DNA from: Colimorpha sp034178965
Lineage (GTDB): Bacteria > Bacteroidota > Bacteroidia > Bacteroidales > P3
Length of the DNA: 37,065 nucleotides
NCBI GenBank assembly: GCA_034178965.1
Contig: JAXFQM010000185.1
Span: forward strand, 1-37,065
Direction of reading: 5' to 3'
The notes below the pieces were generated by a model. It saw only the letters and a list, made by a program, of their open reading frames with translations, was not told the origin of the DNA and searched no databases. The translations under genes and the position numbers were made by a program. How positions within the stretch are numbered: position 1 is the first letter of the stretch; each line of letters begins with the position of its first letter. This document shows positions 23,501 to 31,184 of the stretch, in pieces.

Positions 23501-24505
23501 CTATTCTACTTCATCTTCATCCAACAGCATCGCAGCCAGTTTGTCCTTCAGTTCCTTCATGTTGTATCCGCTCACGGCGCTTATCATGATAGTTGGCAAG
23601 GTGCGTGGCAGCGTGCGTTTGAGTTGTTTGGCGAGGGTCTCGTCAAGTATGTCGCATTTCGTTATGGCAAGTAGGCGTTGCTTGTCCAATAGTTCGGGGT
23701 TATATTTCTTAAGTTCGTTTAGTAGGGTCTTGTAGTCCTTCTTGATGTCGTCGCTCTCGCATGAAATCATAAACAGCAGTATGCTGTTGCGTTCGATATG
23801 TCTCAAAAACCTGTCTCCCAGCCCTTTTCCTTCCGCTGCGCCTTCGATGATGCCAGGGATGTCGGCCATGCAGAACGACTTGTCGTCGTGGTAGCGCACC
23901 ATGCCCAAATTGGGTACGAGGGTGGTGAAGGGATAATTGGCTATTTCGGGCTTGGCATCGGTCATAACGGACAGCAAGGTACTTTTGCCAGCATTGGGAA
24001 AGCCCACCAGCCCCACGTCAGCCAGCACCTTCAGTTCAATGATTACCCATCGTTCCACGGGGGCTTCGCCAGGCTGTGCATAGCGCGGCGTTTGGTTGGT
24101 AGGTCCTTTGAAGTGGTCGTTTCCCAGGCCTCCTCGCCCGCCTTCGGCGATGATGGCCGTTTGTCCCTCTTCGGTGATTTCGCATAGCAACTCGCCTGTC
24201 TCGGCATCGCGGCACACGCACCCCAAGGGCACTTCAAGTATTTGGTCCTGCCCTGTGCGGCCGGTGCGTAGGTTGCGTCCTCCGTTTTCTCCGTTTTCGG
24301 CAAAGACGTGTTTGGTGTATTTTAGGTGCAGCAAGGTCCACCGCTGCTTGTTGCCTCGCAGCATCACGTGGCCGCCTCTGCCGCCGTCGCCGCCGTCGGG
24401 GCCCGCCTTGGGGTTGTACTTCACCCTGGCGAGGTGGGCCGAACCGGCGCCGCCCTTGCCCGAGCGCACCCATATCTTCACATAGTCAACAAAGTTGGAG
24501 GTCAT
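23501..24505 (-). CDS. obgE: GTPase Obg/CgtA
   Basis: This 334-residue Obg GTPase has the N-terminal glycine-rich Obg fold (SGKGGAGSAHLARVKY, PDGGDGGRGGHV). The G domain then shows P-loop GFPNAGKST (168-176), switch I YPFTTLVPN, G3 DIPG (215-218), TKCD (G4) and SAVSG (G5). It binds the large ribosomal subunit and links ribosome maturation to the GTP/ppGpp state. It ends soon after the G domain with an acidic tail and lacks the variable C-terminal domain seen in some lineages. Adenylate kinase lies directly upstream (13-bp gap), a pairing that is common in Bacteroidales. Confidence 0.96.
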   Translation of the reverse strand: MTSNFVDYVKIWVRSGKGGAGSAHLARVKYNPKAGPDGGDGGRGGHVMLRGNKQRWTLLHLKYTKHVFAENGENGGRNLRTGRTGQDQILEVPLGCVCRDAETGELLCEITEEGQTAIIAEGGRGGLGNDHFKGPTNQTPRYAQPGEAPVERWVIIELKVLADVGLVGFPNAGKSTLLSVMTDAKPEIANYPFTTLVPNLGMVRYHDDKSFCMADIPGIIEGAAEGKGLGDRFLRHIERNSILLFMISCESDDIKKDYKTLLNELKKYNPELLDKQRLLAITKCDILDETLAKQLKRTLPRTLPTIMISAVSGYNMKELKDKLAAMLLDEDEVE

Positions 24506-24518
24506 CTGTTTGGGTGGC

Positions 24519-25085
24519 TTATAAGAGTTTGTCTATGGCATCGGTTATGTCTTGGTGAATTTTCTTCAGGTCGCCAAAGCCATTTATCTGTATCATCTTT
24601 TTCTGTTTTTGGTAATAGGCAGCCACAGGGTAGGTCTTTGCGGCATATTCATCAAGGCGTTTTTTGATAGTTTCTTCATTGTCGTCGCTGCGTTCGCTCA
24701 CCTTTGCGCGTTCCAACATGCGTCGGCACAACTCTGCCAGCGGCACTTCAAGACTTATCATGCAAGTGAGAGAACGGCCATATTTTTCCAGCATGCGGTC
24801 CAGTTCTTCCGCCTGCGCCACCGTGCGCGGGAAACCGTCGAAGAGCATGCCCCGCGTTTCGCCGGCTATGGCGTGGTCGATCATCTCTATGACAATGTCA
24901 TCGCTCACCAGTTTGCCATTGTCAATGATGCTCTTGATGCGTTTGCCAAGGGCGGTTTCGTCGGCGATTTCCTTGCGAAGCAGTTCGCCTGTGGAGATGT
25001 GGCAGAGGTTGTATTTTTTTACCAAAAGATCGGATTGCGTGCCTTTGCCGGCGCCTGGTGCGCCGAAGATAACAATGTTGAGCAT
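24519..25085 (-). CDS. adk: Adenylate kinase
   Basis: This 188-residue enzyme catalyses ATP + AMP to 2 ADP in the cytoplasm. Its P-loop is GAPGAGKGT (residues 8-16). The AMP-binding motifs are ISTGELLR and FDGFPRTVAQAEEL, and the LID region is RAKVSERSDDNEETIKKRL. The LID is the short form without the four-Cys zinc site, which accounts for the 188-residue length versus about 215 in E. coli. The gene is followed by obg after 13 bp. No hypoxanthine phosphoribosyltransferase gene precedes it, unlike the arrangement I recall from other Bacteroidales. The 115-bp upstream spacer shows no clear promoter. Confidence 0.97.
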   Translation of the reverse strand: MLNIVIFGAPGAGKGTQSDLLVKKYNLCHISTGELLRKEIADETALGKRIKSIIDNGKLVSDDIVIEMIDHAIAGETRGMLFDGFPRTVAQAEELDRMLEKYGRSLTCMISLEVPLAELCRRMLERAKVSERSDDNEETIKKRLDEYAAKTYPVAAYYQKQKKMIQINGFGDLKKIHQDITDAIDKLL

Positions 25086-25200
25086 GTTAATGGATTAGTT
25101 ATTGTTGTGTTCAAGAAGATGCCGTGGCGCACGACTTTTCATGCCGCTCATGGGAGCCTTCGTCTCCATTCGTGGCAAGGACGTATGGCGCGGCGTATTA

Positions 25201-26115
25201 CTATTTCACGTTTACTATTTCTATATCGAATATTAGTGTGCTGTAGGGCCGTATCTTTTCGCCACGTCCCTTCGCTCCGTATCCCAGGTGGCTGGGGATG
25301 ATGAGTGTGGCCTTTGTGCCTTTTTGCAGCCCGTACAAGCCTTCCAGCAGTCCGCGCACGTAACTGGCTTGTCCCATAACGAATTCTTCAGGTTGATAAT
25401 TGCGTTGCGTTTCGTAGATACCAGCTTCCTTCGCCACACTTTCCACGTTGCTGTCGAAGACGGTGCCATCCAGCAGGCGGCCTGTATAGTTGAAAGCGAC
25501 GGTGGAGCCCATCGCGATGTTAGCGCCGGCGCCCTTTTTGTTGACGATGACGTAGAGACCGTTGGCGTTGGGTTCGGCCTGAATGTTGTTGTCGGCGATG
25601 TATTGCGCCAACAGTTGAGGCTCTTTATGTTGCAGTTCTTGCATGTCGGAGAGGAACATTTGTTCCGCAGCGGCGATAGAGTCGGCCGAGACAATGTTGT
25701 TCAGTTTGATGGTGTAGTACATTTTCTGTCCCTTCCCCGCTTCATATTTTGCTGGCATGGTGTGGTAGACGGCCAGGCTGTCGGCGTTGATGGCAAAGGA
25801 GGCTACGTCGCCTTTGTGCATCATGACGAGACCTTCCTCCAAACTGCCTTCAAACTGGCGGTCGGTGGCTTGCAGCAAGAGTTGCGAGTTGTTCGTGTTG
25901 CTGTAGAGGGTGTCGTTTTCGAAGACAAGCACAAGCTCGCAGTCCAGCACGTCATCCATCTGCACCTGCTGCGCTTTCTTGTTTTCGGTGAGGAATTTGT
26001 AATGTAGCCCGCTTTCTGTTTTTTTGTATCCTGGCAAGTCGCTTTTAGGGCCGCAAGACGCAACTGTCAGGGTTGCCAACGCCACGAAGGTGGCCATCTG
26101 TATACGCTGTTTCAT
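25201..26115 (-). CDS. FKBP-type peptidyl-prolyl isomerase, lipoprotein
   Basis: This 304-residue lipoprotein has the lipobox TVASC near residue 21. The N-terminal half holds a degenerate FKBP-like or family-specific domain (YKKTESGLHYKFLTENKKA, QMDDVLDCELVLVFENDT). The C-terminal half, about 195-304, is a fuller FKBP domain: VAFNYTGRLLDGTVFDSN, YVRGLLEGLYGLQKGTKA, IPSHLGYGAKG and IRPYSTLIFDIEIV. It resembles the FKBP next to obg in overall plan and is probably a paralogue. It would act on proline-containing exported proteins. It follows the third FKBP gene after an 11-bp gap, so both belong to the NrnA-led operon. Its client proteins are unknown. Confidence 0.92.
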   Translation of the reverse strand: MKQRIQMATFVALATLTVASCGPKSDLPGYKKTESGLHYKFLTENKKAQQVQMDDVLDCELVLVFENDTLYSNTNNSQLLLQATDRQFEGSLEEGLVMMHKGDVASFAINADSLAVYHTMPAKYEAGKGQKMYYTIKLNNIVSADSIAAAEQMFLSDMQELQHKEPQLLAQYIADNNIQAEPNANGLYVIVNKKGAGANIAMGSTVAFNYTGRLLDGTVFDSNVESVAKEAGIYETQRNYQPEEFVMGQASYVRGLLEGLYGLQKGTKATLIIPSHLGYGAKGRGEKIRPYSTLIFDIEIVNVK

Positions 26116-26126
26116 GTCAACAACTT

Positions 26127-26636
26127 TTATTTAATGATATTCGTTTTTACCTGATAAATCAATACGGTGCGTGCCGGTATGCGGTCTCCGTCGCCCAAAA
26201 CGCCGAATCCCATTGCCGAGGGCACGATGATACGAGCCTCGCTGCCGTCCCGCAGCTGCGTCATGGCGTTGTCCAGTCCCATGCAGGGCTCATGCCGTCC
26301 CAGCGTCACGGTGTCTGTTTGGCCATCGTAGATGACAGTGCCGTCGAGGGCTTCCAGTTTGTAGGCCACAGCCACACGGTCTTCAAGGTTTAGCCGTTTG
26401 CCTTGTCCGGTCTTGATCTCCTCATAGCGCACGCCGTCGCCCAGCCGTGTCATGTGCCAACCGCGTCGTGTCACGTAGCTGTCTATTTGCGTTTCTTCCG
26501 CCGAAGCCACCACTTTGTTGGCGTTGAGGATGTTCTCTTCATAGGAGGGCTTCCCTTGCTTTTGGGTGTCTATTACGGGAGTATTGTTGCAAGCTGCCAG
26601 TAGCAGCAGGCATGGCAAAATCAGCGTTGTCCTCAT
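26127..26636 (-). CDS. Short FKBP-type isomerase lipoprotein (GldI-like)
   Basis: This 169-residue lipoprotein (lipobox LLAAC) has a single FKBP domain with degenerate active-site positions: VAVAYKLEALDGTVIYD, CMGLDNAMTQLRDGSE, VPSAMGFGVLGDG and IPARTVLIYQV. The usual aromatic YTG and GWE are replaced, so catalytic activity may be weak. Small periplasmic FKBP lipoproteins of this kind in Bacteroidetes include GldI, linked to gliding and type IX secretion in some species. No other gliding gene is in the window, so the resemblance is only structural. Its start codon overlaps the stop of the NrnA-like gene by 4 bp (ATGA). Confidence 0.85.
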   Translation of the reverse strand: MRTTLILPCLLLLAACNNTPVIDTQKQGKPSYEENILNANKVVASAEETQIDSYVTRRGWHMTRLGDGVRYEEIKTGQGKRLNLEDRVAVAYKLEALDGTVIYDGQTDTVTLGRHEPCMGLDNAMTQLRDGSEARIIVPSAMGFGVLGDGDRIPARTVLIYQVKTNIIK

Positions 26637-27670
26637 CGTTTCAGTTCTTTTCTGATGTAGGTTTCCATTTTGGCCACGGTAGCGTCGAGCGGTTCGTAGG
26701 AGGTGGCTCCCGCCGCCTTGGTGTGCCCGCCGCCGCTGAAGTATTTGCGCGCGAACTGGTTCACGTCAAAGTCGTGCTTGGAGCGCAGTGAGATGCGCAC
26801 GGTACCCGTTGTGGTTTCCTTCATTAGGGCACCCACCTCAATGCCTTTCATCGAGAGTGTATAGTTTACAAAGCCTTCCAACTCGCTGCCTTTTACGCCG
26901 AAACGTTGCAGGTCTTCTTGCGAGATGTAGAAGTAGGCGAAATGCTCTTCCTCAAATATCCGGAGTCTTTCTGCGAGGCAAAAGCCCAAGAAGCGCACCC
27001 TGGCTACGCTGTCGCTGTTGTAGATGCGGTTTTGCACTTCCGCGGCTTGTATGGGGAAGCGCATCAGCCCCGCCGTGGCTTCGTACAGCGATGGCTCTTC
27101 GTTAGAGTAACTAAATGTGCCGGTGTCGGTGATGAAACCGCAATATAGGCACCGCGCCATCTCGGTGTTCAGTGCGCATTCGCCCCATCCCTGCAATACC
27201 ACCCAGTAGAGCAGTTCACAGGTGGAGGAGAGGTCGGGCACCAAAAATAGTGGACTGAACATATTGGCGTCAGGGCCGTGGTGGTGGTCCAACATTATCT
27301 TGCGTCCTTTGGCATCCAACAAAGGCTGTTCCAGTGCGCCCGTGCGGCGCGCTGCATTCAAATCCAGGCAAACGATCACATCGGCTTCCAAAATCGCCTT
27401 CTTGCAATCGTCCAACTGGTTGTCCGCGTTTAGCATGGCCGAATAGCCTTGCAGGAAATCGAAGGTGTCGGGGCAAGCGTTGGGCAGCGCTACGGCCACC
27501 TCTTCGGCTCTTTTGCCCATGTGGTCCGTCAGCAGATGCTTCAGTGCCAAAATGGAGCCGATGCAGTCTCCGTCGGGGTTGGCGTGCCCCACAAGGGCGA
27601 CTCTTTTCGCATCCAATAAGGCGGAGCGAAACGTCTCAATGTCTTCATTATCAAATTTCAATGCAGCCAT
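26633..27670 (-). CDS. DHH/DHHA1 phosphoesterase, NrnA-like
   Basis: This 345-residue cytoplasmic enzyme has the DHH motifs HANPDGDCIGS (29-39), VCLDLN and MLDHHHGP (127-133), which bind two manganese ions. A C-terminal DHHA1 domain ends in FSGGGHTKAAGA. NrnA-type proteins degrade nano-RNAs and hydrolyse 3'-phosphoadenosine-5'-phosphate; other subgroups act on cyclic dinucleotides. The stand-alone architecture, without GGDEF or PAS domains, fits NrnA better than GdpP. It leads a minus-strand operon with two FKBP genes, and a near-consensus promoter lies just upstream. The substrate is not proven. Confidence 0.9.
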   Translation of the reverse strand: MAALKFDNEDIETFRSALLDAKRVALVGHANPDGDCIGSILALKHLLTDHMGKRAEEVAVALPNACPDTFDFLQGYSAMLNADNQLDDCKKAILEADVIVCLDLNAARRTGALEQPLLDAKGRKIMLDHHHGPDANMFSPLFLVPDLSSTCELLYWVVLQGWGECALNTEMARCLYCGFITDTGTFSYSNEEPSLYEATAGLMRFPIQAAEVQNRIYNSDSVARVRFLGFCLAERLRIFEEEHFAYFYISQEDLQRFGVKGSELEGFVNYTLSMKGIEVGALMKETTTGTVRISLRSKHDFDVNQFARKYFSGGGHTKAAGATSYEPLDATVAKMETYIRKELKR

Positions 27671-27691
27671 ATACCGCTTCTAAACAAATTG

Positions 27692-27722
27692 CAAAGATAC
27701 TATTATTTTTTGACATGGCAAT
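27692..27722 (-). promoter_or_regulatory. Bacteroidetes-type promoter for the NrnA/FKBP operon
   Basis: On the minus strand, TATCTTTG (complement of 27692-27699) exactly matches TAnnTTTG. ATTG (complement of 27719-27722) matches the TTTG -33 element at three of four positions, with a 19-bp spacer. Transcription would start about 15 nt before the ATG at 27670. Confidence 0.6.
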
Positions 27723-27872
27723 AAAAATGTTCTACAAAGTTTCAGAGCACGTTTTTCCGTTGGGTAGTGTAGTAGGGAGGCCACACCCTCGGTGTTGTCC
27801 AACAAGATTTGGGCGGTGTTTTGGCGCATCCATACCGCTTTTTTGGGGCAGCGGCGTCCTTTCCTGGTATTC

Positions 27873-27894
27873 GGCAGCATCGTGGCAGCATCGT
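27873..27894 (+). repeat. Two tandem copies of an 11-bp unit
   Basis: GGCAGCATCGT occurs twice head to tail (27873-27883 and 27884-27894). A partial third copy (GACAGC) forms the edge of the adjoining palindrome. Confidence 0.85.
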
Positions 27895-27958
27895 GACAGC
27901 ACACACCTCCTGCTTATCTCCCACCGCAGTAGGAGGTGAGCAGGAGATGTGTGCTGCC
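27895..27958. repeat. 64-bp imperfect palindrome
   Basis: Each base from 27895 to 27926 was paired with its partner from 27958 back to 27927. Of 32 positions, 26 are Watson-Crick pairs, two are G-T wobbles and four are mismatches. There is essentially no loop. The transcript would form a very stable hairpin, and in DNA it could extrude as a cruciform. No T-run follows either side, so it does not look like a simple intrinsic terminator. It could be a miniature mobile element, a REP-like sequence or a structured RNA. Confidence 0.8.
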
Positions 27959-28170
27959 ATGCCTGCGACAGGGCGCTTGCGCAGCGCACAGTGCGCTTCA
28001 AGTGATCCCAAGAAAGATGGGGCGGCCAAACCATGCCACCAAAGAAGCCAAAAGCGAGACGAGATATGTGGCGGATTTTTTATCCACTGAAGGGCAAACA
28101 TGCGGCACTGCCGCATAGCACATGCCGAAATGAAGGGGTGCAACCCAAGTCTAAAGTTTGCGGGATTTTT

Positions 28171-28203
28171 TTTCGCGCATGTCGTTTTTTTTTTGTAATT
28201 TTG
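28171..28203 (+). promoter_or_regulatory. Bacteroidetes-type promoter for dnaX
   Basis: TAATTTTG (28196-28203) exactly matches the -7 element TAnnTTTG. TTTC (28171-28174) lies 21 bp upstream as a one-mismatch -33 element. Transcription would begin about 20 nt before the ATG at 28231, which also supports that ATG over the longer open frame starting at 28033. Confidence 0.65.
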
Positions 28204-28230
28204 TACTCCGAATTTTTTGAACTGGAAAGT

Positions 28231-29343
28231 ATGGAAAACTACATAGTATCAGCGCGTAAATATCGTCCGGCAACATTCGAAAGTGTCGTGGGGCAGGAAC
28301 ATGTCACCACTGTTTTGCGGAATGCCATTCGCGGCGGACACTTGGCGCAGGCATTTCTATTCTGTGGCCCGCGAGGTGTGGGGAAGACCACGTGTGCGCG
28401 CATCTTGGCTAAAACGATAAACTGCACAAACCTATCCCCTGAAATAGAGGCCTGCAACGCCTGCGGGAGTTGCACCAGTTTCAACGCCGGCACCTCGATG
28501 AACATCTTTGAACTGGACGCCGCCAGCAATAACAATGTGGACCAAATACGCGAGTTGGTAAAACAGGTCTACATACCACCCCAGACGGGGCGTTACAAAG
28601 TATACATCATTGACGAGGTGCACATGTTGAGTACCGCCTCGTTTAACGCGCTGCTAAAGACGCTTGAGGAACCGCCCGAATACGCCAAATTCATCCTCGC
28701 CACTACCGAGAAGCATAAGATAATCCCCACCATCCTCAGCCGCTGTCAGGTGTTCGACTTCCACCGCATAGGGAATGAAGACATAGTGAAGCACCTTGAA
28801 TATGTGGCGGCGAAAGAGAATGTCATGTACGAACGGGAGGCGTTGCGCGCAATAGCCATGAAGGCCGACGGAGGTTTGCGTGATGCCCTCTCCATCTTCG
28901 ACCAGTTGGTGAGTTTCACACAAGGTAACCTCACCTACGAAGCGTGTATCCAAAACCTAAACGTATTGGACAGTGCATACTACTTTAAACTTACCGATAT
29001 GTTGACGAAGGGCGACATAGCACAAAGTTTGCTACTGTTCCAAGATGTTTTAGACAAAGGATTTGACGGTCAGCATTTCATCACGGGTCTCAGCGAGCAC
29101 ATGCGCAACTTGATGGTGAGTTGCGATGTTGCTTCGGCGAGGTTGTTGGATGCCAGCGATGAGGTGCGGCAACGCTATGCCAGCGCCGCGCAATCGGTGG
29201 GGTTGGCGGCAATATTGAAATATTTGGAGATAAGCAGTGACTACGAATACCGTTATCGCGATGCCAACAACAAGCGCCTGCATGTGGAGGTGTGCTTGTT
29301 GAAGATGGCGAAGATAGCCATGGAGGGCCAGCCTGGGTTTTGA
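28231..29343 (+). CDS. dnaX: DNA polymerase III clamp-loader subunit DnaX, gamma-like N-terminal part
   Basis: This 370-residue AAA+ ATPase loads the beta sliding clamp. It begins ENYIVSARKYRPATFESVVG, has Walker A GPRGVGKTTCAR, a Zn-binding Cys set (CTNLSPEIEAC, CGSC), Walker B YIIDEVHML (SRC is in LSRCQVF) and the domain III collar. I chose the ATG at 28231; the frame opens 198 bp earlier but that part overlaps the promoter. The frame stops at TGA 29341-29343, giving a product the size of E. coli gamma. The missing tau-like C-terminal part continues in another frame from 29342. The stop sits in TTT-TGA-C, a sequence that resembles the prfB +1 frameshift site. Mutation or sequencing error must also be considered. 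Confidence 0.93.
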   Translation: MENYIVSARKYRPATFESVVGQEHVTTVLRNAIRGGHLAQAFLFCGPRGVGKTTCARILAKTINCTNLSPEIEACNACGSCTSFNAGTSMNIFELDAASNNNVDQIRELVKQVYIPPQTGRYKVYIIDEVHMLSTASFNALLKTLEEPPEYAKFILATTEKHKIIPTILSRCQVFDFHRIGNEDIVKHLEYVAAKENVMYEREALRAIAMKADGGLRDALSIFDQLVSFTQGNLTYEACIQNLNVLDSAYYFKLTDMLTKGDIAQSLLLFQDVLDKGFDGQHFITGLSEHMRNLMVSCDVASARLLDASDEVRQRYASAAQSVGLAAILKYLEISSDYEYRYRDANNKRLHVEVCLLKMAKIAMEGQPGF

Positions 29344-29947
29344 CGATGGGCTGCGCATGGAGGCTTTGCCCCCTGCCCAGCCCGTGCCCCTGCCAACAGA
29401 TGTGCCCTCCCCCAAATTATCGCCCCAGCCCGCGGCAGCCCTGCAACAACCCGCCGCGACAGAACAGTCGCAACCCATAGTGGCGGTTCCTTGCAGCGCG
29501 GTGCGCCGCCGCTCGCGCATTTCGCTCGCTGAATTGGGACAAGGCGTGGAGCCGCATCCAGCGGAAGTGCGCAACGTGGCGTTGGAACCAGTGGAGTTGA
29601 GCGAGGAGGTGCTGCAACGCTTGTGGAAGAGATTACTGGCGGAGTGCGTTGATCCCGCCGTAAGCGGGTTGCTCTATGGCCGTCGCGTGCAGGTGGGTGA
29701 CAAGGAGACTTTTGTCATTGTGACCACCGACAAAGACTTTGAAGAGAAATTTGCGCCCTGCAAAGATTATGTGGAACGGCAGATGCAGGCCTACGCCAAC
29801 AACCCACAGGTGCATTGCGCCGTGCAAATAGAGGAGACGCGCAAGCGCAGCGCCTACGACCCTGAAGAGAAATATGCCAATATGCTTCGACAAAACCCTT
29901 CGATGGAAACGTTGCGCCGCCTTTTTCCAAACCTCGAAATAGGATAA
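29342..29947 (+). CDS. DnaX C-terminal (tau-like) region in the +1 frame
   Basis: This frame is open from 29318 and has an internal ATG at 29357, 13 bp after the dnaX stop. From 29342 it encodes 201 residues: a Pro/Ala/Gln-rich linker (PPAQPVPLPTDVPSPKL) and a folded C-terminal domain ending NPSMETLRRLFPNLEIG. That ending resembles the end of single-ORF Bacteroidetes DnaX proteins. Joined to the upstream ORF through a +1 shift at 29338-29341 it would give a tau-like protein of about 571 residues. Alternatives are independent translation from 29357 (196 residues), a true frameshift mutation or a sequence error. The antiporter gene follows after 10 bp. Confidence 0.75.
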   Translation, partial: DDGLRMEALPPAQPVPLPTDVPSPKLSPQPAAALQQPAATEQSQPIVAVPCSAVRRRSRISLAELGQGVEPHPAEVRNVALEPVELSEEVLQRLWKRLLAECVDPAVSGLLYGRRVQVGDKETFVIVTTDKDFEEKFAPCKDYVERQMQAYANNPQVHCAVQIEETRKRSAYDPEEKYANMLRQNPSMETLRRLFPNLEIG

Positions 29948-29957
29948 CACGTAAAGT

Positions 29958-31184
29958 ATGATGGCTGCAACGCTAATATTCCTCGGTACACTGATATTCA
30001 TAGCACACTTATTTTCCTACTTGTTCAGCCGTAAGCGAATACCCGACGTGCTGCTGCTCATAGTGGTGGGCTTGGCCATAGGCCCGTTATTGGGATGGGT
30101 GCATCCGTCGGATTTAGGGCAATTGGCCAACGTGTTTTCTTCCCTTACACTTATTTTCATTCTGTTGGATAGCGGATTAGGCCTCAGTATCGATTCGTTG
30201 CGCCGCTATTGGAAAGGGGTATTCCAAGTCACCCTGCTCAGTTTCCTTTTCAGCACGGCGATGGCCACCGCGATAAGTTACTTTATGGGCTTTGAGTTCA
30301 GCGTGAGCCTAATGATAGGCACCATGGTGGCGGGCACGGGAGCCTCTATAGTGGTACCCTTGCTAAACCAAATGAAAGTGAGTGAATATACCCGCACGGT
30401 GCTCACCATGGAAAGCGCCATTTCGGCCGTCATCAGTTTCGTGCTGGCCTTGTCGCTGATGGATGCCTACAAAATGGGCAGCATGGCGGTGGGCAGTATG
30501 GTAGGAAGGGTGCTGGCGTCGCTGCTGATAGCGGCCTTGTTGGGAGTGGTGGCGGGCATAGTGTGGAGCAGCCTGCTGGACAGGGTGAGAAAGATTGAAA
30601 ACTCCATGTTTCTGACTCCCGCCTTCGTGTTCATCGTGTATGGTCTAACGGATTTTTTGGAGTTCAGCGGCGCCATAGCGGTGCTTTGTTTTGGCGTGGT
30701 GCTGGGCAACACGGACTATTTCAAGTTCTCCTTTTTGGACAAAACAAAGAAACATGAGATGAAGCCCCTCGAGATGAACGAAAAAGGGTTCGTAAAGGAA
30801 TTTGTGTTCATCTTGAAGAGTTATTACTTTGTCTACATTGGCATCAGCATCCCCTTCGGCAACGGTGTGGCACTGTTATACGGGCTTGCCATCACGGTCG
30901 CTCTCTTTGTAGTACGTTATCTGTTGCTGCTGGTGGTGGGTCGCGAAAACAGCGTGAACGACCGTCGCGTAGTTTCGTTGATGATACCTAAAGGGCTATC
31001 GGCAGCTCTCCTTGCCTCAATACCCGACCAAATCAACCAAGCGGCAGGGCGTATCGTTATACCTGACGCTGTGATGATTAAGCATGTAGTGTATGCCGTC
31101 ATTTTCTTCTCCATCGTGACCACATCGCTGATGGTGTTTCTCACTCGCAAAAACTTGGTAAAGAATGAAGCTAACGTTTTATAA
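29958..31184 (+). CDS. Cation:proton antiporter-like membrane protein (CPA superfamily)
   Basis: This 408-residue inner-membrane protein has about 11-12 TM helices and resembles sodium/proton or potassium/proton antiporters: DVLLLIVVGLAIGPLLGW, ILLDSGLGLSIDSLRRYW, IGTMVAGTGASIVVPLL and VSLMIPKGLSAALLASIP. In the crossed-helix core, where CPA members carry TDP plus ND (or SD), this protein has AGTGAS and ESAISAVIS, so the usual ion-binding Asp appears to be Ala. A conserved Lys (IPKGLSAA) near the end is present. Transport activity is therefore uncertain. Its 3' end overlaps dapF by 20 bp. Regulation by a C-terminal TrkA domain is absent. Confidence 0.8.
   Translation: MMAATLIFLGTLIFIAHLFSYLFSRKRIPDVLLLIVVGLAIGPLLGWVHPSDLGQLANVFSSLTLIFILLDSGLGLSIDSLRRYWKGVFQVTLLSFLFSTAMATAISYFMGFEFSVSLMIGTMVAGTGASIVVPLLNQMKVSEYTRTVLTMESAISAVISFVLALSLMDAYKMGSMAVGSMVGRVLASLLIAALLGVVAGIVWSSLLDRVRKIENSMFLTPAFVFIVYGLTDFLEFSGAIAVLCFGVVLGNTDYFKFSFLDKTKKHEMKPLEMNEKGFVKEFVFILKSYYFVYIGISIPFGNGVALLYGLAITVALFVVRYLLLLVVGRENSVNDRRVVSLMIPKGLSAALLASIPDQINQAAGRIVIPDAVMIKHVVYAVIFFSIVTTSLMVFLTRKNLVKNEANVL

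Larger units (their letters stand above)
27671..28230. other. 560-bp intergenic region before dnaX
   Basis: This divergent region holds, from left to right, a minus-strand promoter for the NrnA-like operon (27692-27722), an 11-bp tandem repeat (27873-27894), a 64-bp imperfect palindrome (27895-27958), a small GC-rich inverted repeat (GCGCAC 27984-27989 with GTGCGC 27991-27996) and the dnaX promoter (28171-28203). Long open frames cross the palindrome on both strands but have no family features and follow its symmetry, so I treat them as non-coding. Confidence 0.6.

Noticed and set aside
23501..24505. Plus-strand Pro/Ser-rich frames opposite obg
   Set aside because: They are antisense to the glycine-rich Obg domain; the minus-strand protein has every GTPase motif.
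27680..28143. Overlapping open frames on both strands across the palindrome
   Set aside because: They mirror the inverted repeat, contain no recognisable domain and cross the promoter regions of the flanking genes.
28033..28230. 66-residue N-terminal extension of DnaX
   Set aside because: The extension overlaps the candidate promoter and is not family-like; ENYIVSARKYRP right after the ATG at 28231 is the normal DnaX start.
29292..29480. A -1 frame continuation of dnaX as in E. coli
   Set aside because: The -1 frame encodes only a short Pro/Cys-rich peptide and no A-AAA-AAG-like slip site is seen near the stop; the tau-like domain is in the +1 frame.
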